Shown: one piece after another, positions 22,920 to 31,854 of the stretch | Position numbering within the stretch: the first letter of the stretch is position 1 | Layout: the number at the start of each line of letters is the position of its first letter | Assembly (NCBI GenBank): GCA_028683785.1 | Contig: JAQUHC010000003.1 | Coordinates: 1 to 42,832, forward strand | Length of the DNA: 42,832 nt | Direction: 5' to 3' | DNA from: Oscillospiraceae bacterium | Lineage (GTDB): Bacteria > Bacillota > Clostridia > Oscillospirales > Acutalibacteraceae | The notes under the pieces: generated by a model | Database searches by the model: none | Told to the model about the DNA's origin: nothing | What the model saw: the letters and a program-made list of their open reading frames with translations, nothing else | Translations under genes and position numbers: made by a program

Positions 22920-24278
22920 TCAAATATTATCTTTTATTGATTTTACCGCCTTAGGCAACGCATCGGCCGCCTCCTGTATATTGCTTGTAACCTTAACAAG
23001 CCGTTTTACGATTTCCGCCAGTGAGCTATCCATCTGACCGAGAGCTGCCGAAACAGAGCTGTCCATGCCGCTCTCGAACCTGCTTGCATACTTATCGACA
23101 CCCTCCCCTAATGTGCTTATATTGTCGTTTAGCTGCTGGGTAATAATCTGTAGGTTCGAAATATGCCCCTTAAGCACATCGTTAAGCTGAAGCAAATTCT
23201 GAGAAATATTGTTTGAACAGGCTTCTGTGCTGCTGGACATCTTCAGGCACTGATCGGTAATCGACTGTGAAAAAGTGTCTGAAACCTCCGCAAGCCTTTG
23301 GTTAATGTTATCTCCGAAATCAGTGTAACTGCTTGATAACCCTTCTGAAAACCGGTTTGCGACAGAGTTAATTTGTTCAACGATATCTTTGAGGGTTGTA
23401 ACCGTGCCGGACATCAAATCGGTGGTGGCGGTAAGATGCACGCCAAGCTCTGATACAACCGATTGAGCAGAAGTCTGGGCGCTCTGCTGCATGGTGTTTA
23501 TCGCATCGGTAAGCAAATTGGCGGTTCTTTCATTCTGGTCGGAGAGAAGGCCGGCGGCCTCATTGGATAACTGCTGAATATGCGCGGTTGTCTGGGACAT
23601 GGCATTTACTATTTCCTTGCTTTCAAGAACGCTGGACTGCATAATCTCGATTGATTGCGCCGTGCCGTCAAACATATCTCCCAGCTTGTCAACCTTTGTG
23701 CTGAGCAACTCGGATGACGCAGATACCGTGGTGGCAATCTCGTTTGCCTGTTCATATACATTACTGTAACGCAGCGAAAGCTCCTGCACGGTTTCTGTAA
23801 TACCCAAAAGCTCCTTTGAAAACTGGGTTGTCGTTTCTTGAAGTGAGGAAATCACCACCACCTCCTGCTCGATGTATTCGCGAACTTTGGCAGCAAACAA
23901 CTCTGCAAGAACATCGGCAATCTGAACCAAGCCCTCTTCCTGACGCCTCACAACCGACTCGTTTAGCTCGGTTATTTTCTTTGACGCATCGTCGACCGAG
24001 GGAAACAAATTTTCCTTTAACAGCTTTGTATATATGTTGTTTACTTTTGCGAGAAGAACGGTGTCTGTATATTCCGAAAGCTTATCAGAAAGAAGAGCGG
24101 CGGCATTTTTGAAAATGATCTCCTGGGTTTCCACCAGGTCTTTCATCAAGTTTGCGCGCGCTTTTCGATTTATTCTCTCCTGAATCAGCAAAAAGATAAA
24201 CAATATCAATATAACGCCTATTATGATTGCAACCGTTAAAAACGCATCACTTAAAAAAAACGATTTAACAGCATCCAA
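22920..24278 (-). CDS. Membrane-anchored long coiled-coil protein
   Basis: 452 residues. A single membrane helix (about 13-33) is followed by a basic stretch (R-I-N-R-K-A-R) and about 400 residues of Ser/Thr/Gln/Leu-rich heptads. The repetitive pattern resembles the cytoplasmic signalling rod of methyl-accepting chemotaxis proteins or the tail of ZorA-like proteins, but there is no sensor, HAMP or MotA-type four-helix region. The start is TTG at 24278, supported by AAGGGGGAG 5 bases before it. First gene of an operon with the 379-residue protein. No function is assigned. Confidence 0.7.
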   Translation of the reverse strand: MDAVKSFFLSDAFLTVAIIIGVILILFIFLLIQERINRKARANLMKDLVETQEIIFKNAAALLSDKLSEYTDTVLLAKVNNIYTKLLKENLFPSVDDASKKITELNESVVRRQEEGLVQIADVLAELFAAKVREYIEQEVVVISSLQETTTQFSKELLGITETVQELSLRYSNVYEQANEIATTVSASSELLSTKVDKLGDMFDGTAQSIEIMQSSVLESKEIVNAMSQTTAHIQQLSNEAAGLLSDQNERTANLLTDAINTMQQSAQTSAQSVVSELGVHLTATTDLMSGTVTTLKDIVEQINSVANRFSEGLSSSYTDFGDNINQRLAEVSDTFSQSITDQCLKMSSSTEACSNNISQNLLQLNDVLKGHISNLQIITQQLNDNISTLGEGVDKYASRFESGMDSSVSAALGQMDSSLAEIVKRLVKVTSNIQEAADALPKAVKSIKDNI

Positions 24279-24343
24279 TGATACTCCCCCTTATTTTGTG
24301 AGTGAACAGGAAGATATTTTGACAATACTCCTATTCTAAAGCC

Positions 24344-24372
24344 ATTATACAACATGTGTCAAAATATTTCAA
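24344..24372 (-). promoter_or_regulatory. Promoter of the coiled-coil operon
   Basis: On the minus strand TTGAAA (24372-24367), 17 bases, TATAAT (24349-24344). Confidence 0.7.
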
Positions 24373-24602
24373 TTAAAATAAAAGATATGATAGGATATTC
24401 ATATATCAATAAATTATGAGTTTATTATACCTGATAATTATAAGCATATTATATTTGTCATCATTTAACTCCTACAGGATGTTTACCCCCCTGCCGGATA
24501 TTTTGTCCATAAAATGTTAAAAACAAGTAAATTTCTAATATTTTGGTTACCTTAGTCTGTTTTTGTATACAAATCTTGTCAAAAGTCCACAATATACTCT
24601 TA

Positions 24603-24631
24603 TTGACAAGGAATTTCGTAAATGTTATAAT
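24603..24631 (+). promoter_or_regulatory. Consensus promoter of the pilin transcript
   Basis: TTGACA (24603-24608), 17 bases, TATAAT (24626-24631): full consensus. The start would be near 24638, at the front edge of the riboswitch. The 24373-24602 stretch before it holds nothing I can name. Confidence 0.8.
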
Positions 24632-24638
24632 TAATTCG

Positions 24639-24700
24639 AATCTTATAGCAAGCCTGCCGAAAGGTAGAGTCGCGAGGCTACATGGCCTAAAAATATTAAT
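24639..24700 (+). promoter_or_regulatory. GEMM-I cyclic di-GMP riboswitch
   Basis: AGCAAGCCTGCCGAAAGGTAG at 24648-24668 (the GAAA tetraloop on a CTGCC/GGTAG stem) is followed by AGTCGCGAGGCTACATGGCCTAA, the receptor stem and conserved GGCCTAA end of GEMM-I aptamers. The more usual CGCAAAGC core reads CGCGAGGC here. It opens the transcript of the pilin gene, about 200 bases before its start. A terminator or start-site mask in the 24700-24905 leader is not obvious to me, so the direction of control is open. Confidence 0.72.
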
Positions 24701-24905
24701 TGTCAAAGTTTTTTTATTCTGCTATTGTTTTGATAGTCAAAATTTATGTCATCCGGTTGCCGTTCCCTGAATGTGGTCGCAGTGAAGCAGTGAAGTATAG
24801 TATTATATTTCGCATGTATTTGTATCTGGTTTAAGGTGTCTGTTTTGTTTTTTTAAAATCTTTGAGGCTTTAGGTCTCTGGATCAATAAAAAGGAGGAAG
24901 TATAG

Positions 24906-25316
24906 ATGTTGAAACTTATTAAAAGGTTAAAAAGCAAGAAAAGCGGTTTTACTCTGATCGAGCTTATCGTTGTTATCGCGATTCTCGGTATTCTCGCCGC
25001 AGTCCTGGTTCCGTCAATTCTCGGGTATGTTGACGAAGCTAATGAAAAAACCGCAAAGGCTAACGCACATTCGTTTTTCCAAACCGCACAATTGGCTTAT
25101 GTAGAGGTGGTTCAAGAGAAAGATGCATCTACATTGGTAACTTCAGGTTTAGTAGATCAAGCCAGTGATAATGATGTTGTTGAGAAGATCGTAACCCTTG
25201 TACCTGCGAGTGCTGTATTCAAGGTCGAAATCGGAGCTTCCGGGATAACAAAAATTGAGTATGACGGTTACGAATATGATGGTGCCAATTATACAGCGGC
25301 TACTACTGCCGCCTAA
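24906..25316 (+). CDS. Type IV pilin-like protein
   Basis: 136 residues. A basic leader (K-R-L-K-S-K-K-S-G14) precedes the prepilin cleavage site G14|F15, then F-T-L-I-E with the conserved Glu5 (E19) and a hydrophobic helix to about residue 38. The rest is a small globular, Ala/Val-rich domain with a short D-G-Y-E-Y-D-G-A-N-Y tail. It is processed by a PilD-type peptidase and assembled outside the membrane. No pilus ATPase, platform or peptidase gene is nearby. AGGAGG lies 7-8 bases before the ATG. c-di-GMP control is implied by the leader. Confidence 0.93.
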   Translation: MLKLIKRLKSKKSGFTLIELIVVIAILGILAAVLVPSILGYVDEANEKTAKANAHSFFQTAQLAYVEVVQEKDASTLVTSGLVDQASDNDVVEKIVTLVPASAVFKVEIGASGITKIEYDGYEYDGANYTAATTAA

Positions 25317-25348
25317 GCATCAACCAAAACATAATTTCCTATAAAATC

Positions 25349-25384
25349 GGCAGACACGCATTTTATTGCGCGTCTGCCTTTTTT
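25349..25384 (+). terminator. Pilin terminator
   Basis: GGCAGACACGC (25349-25359) pairs with GCGCGTCTGCC (25368-25378), followed by TTTTTT. Confidence 0.85.
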
Positions 25385-25766
25385 ATATATGCGAAACCAT
25401 TTTCACGCAATCTTTATTGTTGAACGGGAGGATATGGAATCCTCCCCTACAGCCCGAAATATATAATATTATTCCATTATATTGCCGCATACTTTCCGCG
25501 GAGTTGGGAAAAACCTTGCGCATTGCGTTTCCGTGTTGTGCCCCCGCCCTACATTGCCAATATTTATATGTGTGTTTAATCCGTATTATTGAATACATGT
25601 CCGCATAGATATAATTGTATGTGTCGCTCCGAGATGGTTATGTTTTATTATAAAAACATTGTGGTAATTTTATCAAATTAATCATTATATGTTGACCTGT
25701 ACCGAAAAAAGCCGTAATATATTACTGATAGTATTATAATCCCCTAAATCTGTCGAGAGGTGCCGC
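25385..25766. other. Gap with one dispersed C-rich repeat
   Basis: 382 bases without a supported gene. At 25423-25452, GGGAGGATATGGAATCCTCCCC forms a palindromic box followed by TACA, closely matching the subunits at 149-266; a looser CCCCCGCCCTACA box is near 25543. No promoter for the next gene stands out. Confidence 0.5.
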
Positions 25767-27164
25767 ATGATGCGATATATAAAAACTATATTCACATTAT
25801 TTATCATATCATTTTTATTGACCTCCTGTCTGCCCCGCTCGTATTGGCTTTTATCAAATGATGAGCCGACAACCGCGGCCCAAGACACCACAACAGGCAG
25901 TGTGCCCTCATCATCCGAATCATCATCCGATATACCGGAAGAATCCCTCACCACAACCGAATTCGGCACGGATACCTCGGCGGGCTCATCAACCTCTCTT
26001 TCCCCCTCCTCCTCCACCACCACAAAAAAACCGACCACAAATCCCACCACAAAGAAGCCGACAACAACCACCGCCAAAAAGCCGGATACCGATAAAGAGT
26101 TCCTCGGCGTATGGGTTTCATATATCGAGCTTGCCGGGATGCTTAACGGCAAAACCGTTGCCCAGGCAAAAGCACAGATCGACCAAATAATGACCAACTC
26201 AAAAGCATACGGGCTGAATGCTGTTATATTCCATGTTCGCTCCCACAGCAATGCGTATTATAAATCAAAAATATTTAAAGCGGCAGCTGCTGCAAAACCG
26301 CTTATTGATGCAGGATTTGACCCACTCGAATATGCGGTGCAGGCGGCTCACAGCCGCGGGCTGGAGCTTCATGCTTGGATAAATCCGTATAGGATCGGCG
26401 GAAACTTAAGCTATGCAATCGGTAAAGATTATTTTAAATCCGGAAGCAACTATTATTACAACCCCTCCTCGTCAGCAGCGCAAAAGCTGATTATTGACGG
26501 GGTTGGGGAGATTGTCAACAACTATGATGTTGACGGGGTTCAGTTTGACGATTATTTTTATCCGAATGATCCTGCCGTCATCCCTAAAGACAAAGCGGCA
26601 GCATTCGAAAAAAACGCGTTTGATGAATACAAGTCAAAGGGCGGAAAATTAGGCATAGCCGACTGGAGACGGTTCCAGGTAAGCGTCCTTATATCGGCGG
26701 TATATTCAAAGGTACATACACGGGAAGATTGCGATTTCGGTATCAGTCCGGGGGGAATTCAAAGCAATAATTATAACAACTTATATGCCGATGTCGCTTT
26801 GTGGATGAGACAGGCAAAATATATAGACTATATATGCCCCCAAATCTATTACGGCTTTTTAAATAAATCAAGCGCTTTTGATAAAAATCTGGATGGTTGG
26901 ATTGCAATGCAGCGTAGTCCATCTGTAAAGCTGTATGTCGGTTTAGCCCTGTATAAAATCGGCATTGCAGACGATGAATGGGCTGGGGATGACGGCAGGA
27001 CCGAATGGGCAGACCATGATGATATAATTAAACGGCAACTGGTGTATACCCGCTCTAAATCGGAATGCGGCGGAGTAATGTTTTTCAGCTATTCATTTTT
27101 CAAGCCATCTTCGGGTAATGCGGTAGCAACCCGCGAAATCGAAAATCTTCTGGGAATTTTATAG
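25767..27164 (+). CDS. GHL10 (DUF187) glycoside hydrolase-like lipoprotein
   Basis: 465 residues. Lipoprotein signal with lipobox L-L-T-S-C (Cys21, counting the first of two Met), a Ser/Thr/Pro/Lys linker to about 110, then a GHL10/DUF187 TIM-barrel domain: E-F-L-G-V-W-V-S, N-A-V-I-F-H-V-R, D-P-L-E-Y-A-V-Q-A-A-H-S-R-G-L-E-L-H-A-W-I-N-P-Y, D-G-V-Q-F-D-D-Y-F-Y-P and I-C-P-Q-I-Y-Y-G. The paired Asp of Q-F-D-D-Y are the likely catalytic residues. Relatives are B. subtilis YngK and E. coli DigH, which cleaves denuded peptidoglycan glycans. Probably anchored outside the membrane, acting on cell wall. The next gene, 37 bases on, has a related domain. Confidence 0.88.
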   Translation: MMRYIKTIFTLFIISFLLTSCLPRSYWLLSNDEPTTAAQDTTTGSVPSSSESSSDIPEESLTTTEFGTDTSAGSSTSLSPSSSTTTKKPTTNPTTKKPTTTTAKKPDTDKEFLGVWVSYIELAGMLNGKTVAQAKAQIDQIMTNSKAYGLNAVIFHVRSHSNAYYKSKIFKAAAAAKPLIDAGFDPLEYAVQAAHSRGLELHAWINPYRIGGNLSYAIGKDYFKSGSNYYYNPSSSAAQKLIIDGVGEIVNNYDVDGVQFDDYFYPNDPAVIPKDKAAAFEKNAFDEYKSKGGKLGIADWRRFQVSVLISAVYSKVHTREDCDFGISPGGIQSNNYNNLYADVALWMRQAKYIDYICPQIYYGFLNKSSAFDKNLDGWIAMQRSPSVKLYVGLALYKIGIADDEWAGDDGRTEWADHDDIIKRQLVYTRSKSECGGVMFFSYSFFKPSSGNAVATREIENLLGIL

Positions 27165-27201
27165 GGTACAAACAGGATGTTTACAGCGAAAGGATAATCC
27201 A

Positions 27202-30200
27202 ATGCAAAATCGAAATCACAAAAAAACGCGTCCAGGCTTGGTTGCAGGGTCGATTATTGCGGTATCGGTGTCTTTTTTGGCGGTGGCAGCCCTGCTGACC
27301 GTTAATAACGGTGTGCTTGCAACCGTGACATCCTTTATTTCCGATTCATTTACCACATCCGCGACCGAATCCCAAACCTCGACAACCCGGTATGAGCCGA
27401 CCGAAAATTCCACCGCGCCCACCCAAACCGAATTACCGTATGAGGATATCTTTTTTACCCGCCCCGACCAGATGAAAGGGGCATGGATTAAGGCCGGAAC
27501 CGATTATTACATAGCAAGCAACGAGGGCGGACAGGCTGTTAAGACACAGATAGATGCCGCGCTTACAAAGCTCTTTGAATGGGGCTTTAATACGGTAATC
27601 ATCCCGATTTCGACAAACGGGAAAACCTTTTACATATCCGAGACCGGTACAGGCTCTGTTTCCATAGAAAACACCGACGGCACCGATTTTGACCCGCCTG
27701 AATACATCGTTCAAAAGGCAAGAGAACGGGGCATGTTTACCTACGGAGTTATTGATTTAAGGGTAAACACCGACGACCTAACCGACCCGTCAACTCCCGA
27801 CGGAGCCGCCGCAATCTTCAAAATGACAAGAGAGGCTGTCGAGCGGTATTCGTTTGACGGCTGGATGCTGGACAACCCCGGCTATGCAAAGGGGAGCGGC
27901 GGCAGCTATGCCGAATATATGCAGATTATGCCGGGCGGCGGGTTCGACCGTTTTCAGCGGGACAGCGTAACGGTGGCGGTAAAGGTTGCGGTTCAAACAA
28001 TTAAAGCTAAAAATAAGAACCTCTATGTCGGGCTGCTTGCCGATGCCGTATGGGCAAACGCTGCTGATGATGAACTCGGTTCGGATACCAAAGGGGTATA
28101 TGCACAATATACAGACGGTTTTGCCGACACCCGCGCATGGGTGAAGGATGGACTGTTTGATTTTGTTATGGTTAAAAACGGCTATTCAACCTCAAACAGC
28201 AGCGTGCCTTTCGGCAAGGTAATCGACTGGTGGACCGAAATATGCGAGGATGCCAAAAAGCCGCTTTATACCGCCCACGATTCGTCCAAGGTTTGCGGAG
28301 CCGAGCAGGGTTGGAAATCCCCCGACCAGCTTGCACAACAGGTGTTAGCCTGCAAAAAATCAACCAAGTGGCAGGGCGGCGTATTCACATTCTTAACCAA
28401 CCTTATAAAGGATACCACAGGCAGCACCCTTGCAATGCTTAACGCGTTCAAAGGTTCGCTGAATGAGGAATATATCAGCCGAAAACTTGTTTTCAACACC
28501 CCCGCGAAAACAACCCTCACCACCTATGAATCAAAAATCAGCATACGCGGCAGTGCCGACCCCAACTTCCCGCTGACCATGAATAACAAGCCTGTTACCC
28601 TGTCAGCCCACGGCTTTTTCTCCCTTGATTTTGATTTATCGGTAGGAAATAATACATTGACCTTTAAGCATAAAGGCGATACCGTTACATATAACATCAC
28701 ATACAGGGTGGTAGTGCTAAAGAGTATACAGCCGGCATCAAACATCTCGTTGGATGGCGGAACGACCATAAGCATAAGCGCCGAAGCTTATAAAGGTTCC
28801 AATGTATATGCAAAGCTTGGCAACACTAAAATTGAAATGAAGCAAATAATTAGGCAGGCGGATGAAGGCGAGAGTAAAAAAGAATCCGATTATGCTGTTT
28901 ATGCAGGCGATTATACGCTGCCTGCGGGCATTATAAATAAATCCCGCAACCTTGGTACTGTTACTGTAAATGGTAGCTATAAGGGAATAAATGAAACCAA
29001 AACCGGAGGCACAATCGCTGTTAAACCGATTCCCATACCTGAAGCAGACGATGATAAGCCGCTTATTACCGGAGACAATAGCCCAATTGATCCCGGCATA
29101 GGAGATAAGTTTTTAAAAAGCGGAGAAATTATTACCGTAACAAAGGATTACGCTGAAACCTTTACTGATATAGTTCCGACAGACGATTCATCACGTCCCG
29201 TTAATGCCTATTTGCCTAAAGGAACTACCGATGTGATTATAAAGCCGGTAGTGTTTTGGGATGAAGATGGTATTAAATATGAGTACTGGCTGCTTGGATG
29301 CGGCAGGCGTGTTTACCAACGGGATGTCACTACATTTATTAAAAACGGGAAAATCACAACCAATAAAATGGCAGATGCTTCGGTTAGCATAAACACAAAA
29401 GCCACAACTATTACATTAAATTCGACATGGCATGTACCGTATAACGTTCGGCTGTACCCACAAAAATACGGCAACAACGGCAACGAAGCTTCGCAAAACT
29501 ATAACATCAGTGAATTTACCGCAACATATGTTGATATTGTTTTTTCCTACACAACAAGCATTAAAGATACGCCCGATATTTCGTCAAGTCCGCTGTTCTC
29601 CTCTGCCGAATGGATTAAAGGCAGCGACGACAACACCTATACGCTTCGGTTGCATTTAAGAAATAAGGGCGCCTTCTATGGCTACTCGGTGGGTTGGGAT
29701 AAAGATAAAATAACATTTGCTTTCAAAAATCCTACCGAAATTGCATCCGGCAGCAAGCCCCTCACCGGAAAACGGATTGTTATCGACCCGGGGCATGGAG
29801 TTGACAATAACGGAACCAAAAGCGGTACTGGCGGGGGTACTACATCCGAACGTGCAGAAGTCTTAAAATATGGGTTGCAACTTCGTGATAAGCTTACAGC
29901 ATTAGGAGCAACTGTTATCATGACAAGGTCGACCGAAAAAGCACCAAAAGGAACACTGGATTTGTCCGTGCGCACCGATTTTGCAAGAAACAACTATACT
30001 GATTTGTTCATAAGCATCCATATGGATAGTTATTCAAATTCGAGTGCTCGTGGATATTCCATTTTTTATTTGAATGAATTTGCTTATCCTTATGCTAAGG
30101 CAATAAACGAAAAGGTGAAACCGGTTTACAAGAGTTTTTCAGGCTTAGACGGGAGAGGATTTAAGTGGGGATATTATGCAGTTACTAATCTGCATGATTG

Positions 30201-30471
30201 TCCATCTATCTTGATAGAGTGCGGTTTTATGTCAAATAGTGCCGATTTAGAGTTACTTATCTCAAGTGATTATAGAAGTAAATTCACACAAGCATTAGCA
30301 GATGGAATCTTGGATTATTTCAAGTCGGTATCAGCGGTTGCGGAAAAAACCGCTATAACCGGGACAACCACAACTACTACCACTACCACTACAACCGCGG
30401 CTGTAACCACCACCTTGATTGCTCCTGCGGGAATGCTCGCCCTTGCAAAAAAACGCAAAAAAACGAGATAG
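27202..30471 (+). CDS. Two-domain cell-wall hydrolase: GHL10-like plus N-acetylmuramoyl-L-alanine amidase
   Basis: 1089 residues. A signal/anchor helix (about 13-38) and a Thr/Ser linker are followed by a divergent GHL10-like barrel from residue 91 (M-K-G-A-W-I-K-A-G to about 430: P-E-Y-I-V-Q-K-A-R-E-R-G, F-D-G-W-M-L-D-N-P). About 400 residues of beta-rich segments follow. Residues 854-1045 are an Amidase_3 domain with zinc ligands H865 (D-P-G-H-G), E883 and H940 (S-I-H-M-D) and catalytic E1006 (L-I-E-C-G-F-M-S-N). A run of ten Thr and an Ala/Leu stretch with a basic tail (K-K-R-K-K-T-R) close it, possibly a surface anchor. In the barrel, the paired Asp of the upstream gene read L-D-N, so its catalysis is doubtful. 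Both domains target peptidoglycan. Spaced 37 bases after the GHL10 lipoprotein, likely one operon. Confidence 0.87.
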   Translation: MQNRNHKKTRPGLVAGSIIAVSVSFLAVAALLTVNNGVLATVTSFISDSFTTSATESQTSTTRYEPTENSTAPTQTELPYEDIFFTRPDQMKGAWIKAGTDYYIASNEGGQAVKTQIDAALTKLFEWGFNTVIIPISTNGKTFYISETGTGSVSIENTDGTDFDPPEYIVQKARERGMFTYGVIDLRVNTDDLTDPSTPDGAAAIFKMTREAVERYSFDGWMLDNPGYAKGSGGSYAEYMQIMPGGGFDRFQRDSVTVAVKVAVQTIKAKNKNLYVGLLADAVWANAADDELGSDTKGVYAQYTDGFADTRAWVKDGLFDFVMVKNGYSTSNSSVPFGKVIDWWTEICEDAKKPLYTAHDSSKVCGAEQGWKSPDQLAQQVLACKKSTKWQGGVFTFLTNLIKDTTGSTLAMLNAFKGSLNEEYISRKLVFNTPAKTTLTTYESKISIRGSADPNFPLTMNNKPVTLSAHGFFSLDFDLSVGNNTLTFKHKGDTVTYNITYRVVVLKSIQPASNISLDGGTTISISAEAYKGSNVYAKLGNTKIEMKQIIRQADEGESKKESDYAVYAGDYTLPAGIINKSRNLGTVTVNGSYKGINETKTGGTIAVKPIPIPEADDDKPLITGDNSPIDPGIGDKFLKSGEIITVTKDYAETFTDIVPTDDSSRPVNAYLPKGTTDVIIKPVVFWDEDGIKYEYWLLGCGRRVYQRDVTTFIKNGKITTNKMADASVSINTKATTITLNSTWHVPYNVRLYPQKYGNNGNEASQNYNISEFTATYVDIVFSYTTSIKDTPDISSSPLFSSAEWIKGSDDNTYTLRLHLRNKGAFYGYSVGWDKDKITFAFKNPTEIASGSKPLTGKRIVIDPGHGVDNNGTKSGTGGGTTSERAEVLKYGLQLRDKLTALGATVIMTRSTEKAPKGTLDLSVRTDFARNNYTDLFISIHMDSYSNSSARGYSIFYLNEFAYPYAKAINEKVKPVYKSFSGLDGRGFKWGYYAVTNLHDCPSILIECGFMSNSADLELLISSDYRSKFTQALADGILDYFKSVSAVAEKTAITGTTTTTTTTTTTAAVTTTLIAPAGMLALAKKRKKTR

Positions 30472-30492
30472 GGAGAACGGCATATCCCGGCG

Positions 30493-30703
30493 TTTCCCAA
30501 AGCCTCCCTCTGACGAGGGAGGGGGACCGCTACGCGGTGGAGGGAGAGAATAGCACAATTTAGGACGAAAAATCAGGATCAGGATTATGATGGGTATGCT
30601 AGCCTTGGGTTTTTTGGTGATTGATGCTTTCAATCAATTTGTGCGTGGTCTCTCCCTCAGTCGCCTGCGGGCGACAGCTCCCTCGTCAGAGGGAGCTGAA
30701 GGG
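30493..30703. repeat. Inverted pair of GC-rich repeats
   Basis: GCCTCCCTCTGACGAGGGAGG (about 30502-30522) and GCTCCCTCGTCAGAGGGAGC (about 30679-30699) are each palindromic and are inverted copies of each other. The inner parts (CCGCTACGCGG near 30528, TCGCCTGCGGGCGA near 30660) form further small hairpins. A dispersed repeat of this look is frequent in gut Clostridia (from memory). Non-coding; it fills the gap after the amidase gene. Confidence 0.7.
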
Positions 30704-30732
30704 TAGTATTTTTATACTGTACAACAATATAA

Positions 30733-30762
30733 AAATCCCCCGCTTTCGGTGGGCTTTTTTGT
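30733..30762 (+). terminator. Terminator before the ABC transporter
   Basis: CCCGC/GTGGG stem (30738-30742 with 30749-30753) followed by CTTTTTT. Confidence 0.55.
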
Positions 30763-30773
30763 CACTGTGTCTA

Positions 30774-30801
30774 TTGCAATATGATACCAAAGTGGTATAC
30801 T
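30774..30801 (+). promoter_or_regulatory. Promoter with operator-like dyad for the ABC transporter
   Basis: TTGCAA (30774-30779), 16 bases, TATACT (30796-30801). A 6-3-6 palindrome ATACCA-AAG-TGGTAT (30784-30798) fills the spacer and could be a repressor site. Confidence 0.55.
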
Positions 30802-30843
30802 ATATTTAGTTTGTTAATTATTTAACAGGATGGAGAAACGATT

Positions 30844-31854
30844 ATGAAGATAAAAAAAGGTGTAATGATTATATCGGCTTTGGTATTATTGCTATTTATG
30901 CTTTCCGGTTGCCGAGACGATAAGACCGACTTGTCCGCAACAACCCCGGTAAAAACAAAAGTTAATGCTGCCGTTATCAAAGGGCCTTCCGGAATCGGAA
31001 TGGTAAACCTTATGGAGCTTAATGCAAGCGGAACGGCTGACAACGATTATAATTTTACGGTCGTCAGCTCTCCGGATGAAATTGTTTCAAAAATAAGCAA
31101 CAAAGAGGTTGATCTTGCCACCCCTCCCACCAATCTTGCGGCGACACTGTATAAGAAAACCAGCGGCAAGGTTAAGATGCTTGCCGCCAGCACAAAAGGC
31201 GTACTTTATATTTTAGAAGACGGCGACACAATCAAGAGTGCGGCCGACCTTAAGGGCAAAACCATCTATACCACCGGGCAGGGTGCCAATCCCGAATATA
31301 TTCTCAAATATATATTGACCAAAAACGGGATTGACCCCGAAAAGGATGTAAATATTATCTATAAAACCGATAATGATGAGCTTGCGACCCTGCTTGCGAC
31401 CGGAGCCGCCTCGGTGGCTTTGGTTCCGGAGCCGATTGTAACATCTGTAAAGGCAAAAAAGGCGGAACTGCGTGTTGCGCTTGATATGACTGCGGAATGG
31501 GAAAAAGCATCCGGCGGAAAAAGCCAGCTTCTTATGGGTTGCGTAATCGGGCGCACAGAGTTTATTGAGAACAATCCGGAAGCCGTTGCAAAGTTTTTGG
31601 CTGAATATGAGACTTCCATCAGCAAAGCAAAAACTGAAATAGACTCAACCGCGGCGCTTTGCGAAAAATACGGAATAATCCCCAAGGCAGCCGTGGCAAA
31701 AGCGGCCCTCCCTCGGTGCGGCTTGACCTATATTGACGGAAATGATATGATAAACCATATTAAAGGGTATTTTGACGTGCTTTTTGCCGCCAATCCCGAT
31801 TCGGTGGGAGGAACGCTGCCGAATGATGAATTCTACTACAACCCCCAAAAATAA
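30844..31854 (+). CDS. ABC transporter substrate-binding lipoprotein (SsuA/ThiY-like)
   Basis: 336 residues. Lipobox L-S-G-C (Cys23) after a hydrophobic signal. The NMT1/SsuA-type fold shows in G-P-S-G-I-G-M-V, E-V-D-L-A-T-P-P-T-N-L-A, A-D-L-K-G-K-T-I-Y-T-T-G-Q-G-A-N-P-E-Y and the late A-L-V-P-E-P. Such proteins bind sulfonates, nitrate-like anions or thiamine pyrimidine precursors; the ligand here is unknown. First gene of a three-gene import operon; its end overlaps the permease start by 29-32 bases. Confidence 0.88.
   Translation: MKIKKGVMIISALVLLLFMLSGCRDDKTDLSATTPVKTKVNAAVIKGPSGIGMVNLMELNASGTADNDYNFTVVSSPDEIVSKISNKEVDLATPPTNLAATLYKKTSGKVKMLAASTKGVLYILEDGDTIKSAADLKGKTIYTTGQGANPEYILKYILTKNGIDPEKDVNIIYKTDNDELATLLATGAASVALVPEPIVTSVKAKKAELRVALDMTAEWEKASGGKSQLLMGCVIGRTEFIENNPEAVAKFLAEYETSISKAKTEIDSTAALCEKYGIIPKAAVAKAALPRCGLTYIDGNDMINHIKGYFDVLFAANPDSVGGTLPNDEFYYNPQK

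Noticed and set aside
21734-24278. Zorya defence system
   Set aside because: The coiled coil recalls ZorA tails, but the MotA-like region, a ZorB-like protein and a helicase are missing, and I cannot confirm an EH-signature domain.
30315-30500. Poly-Val minus-strand frame
   Set aside because: Reverse complement of the poly-Thr tail of the amidase gene.
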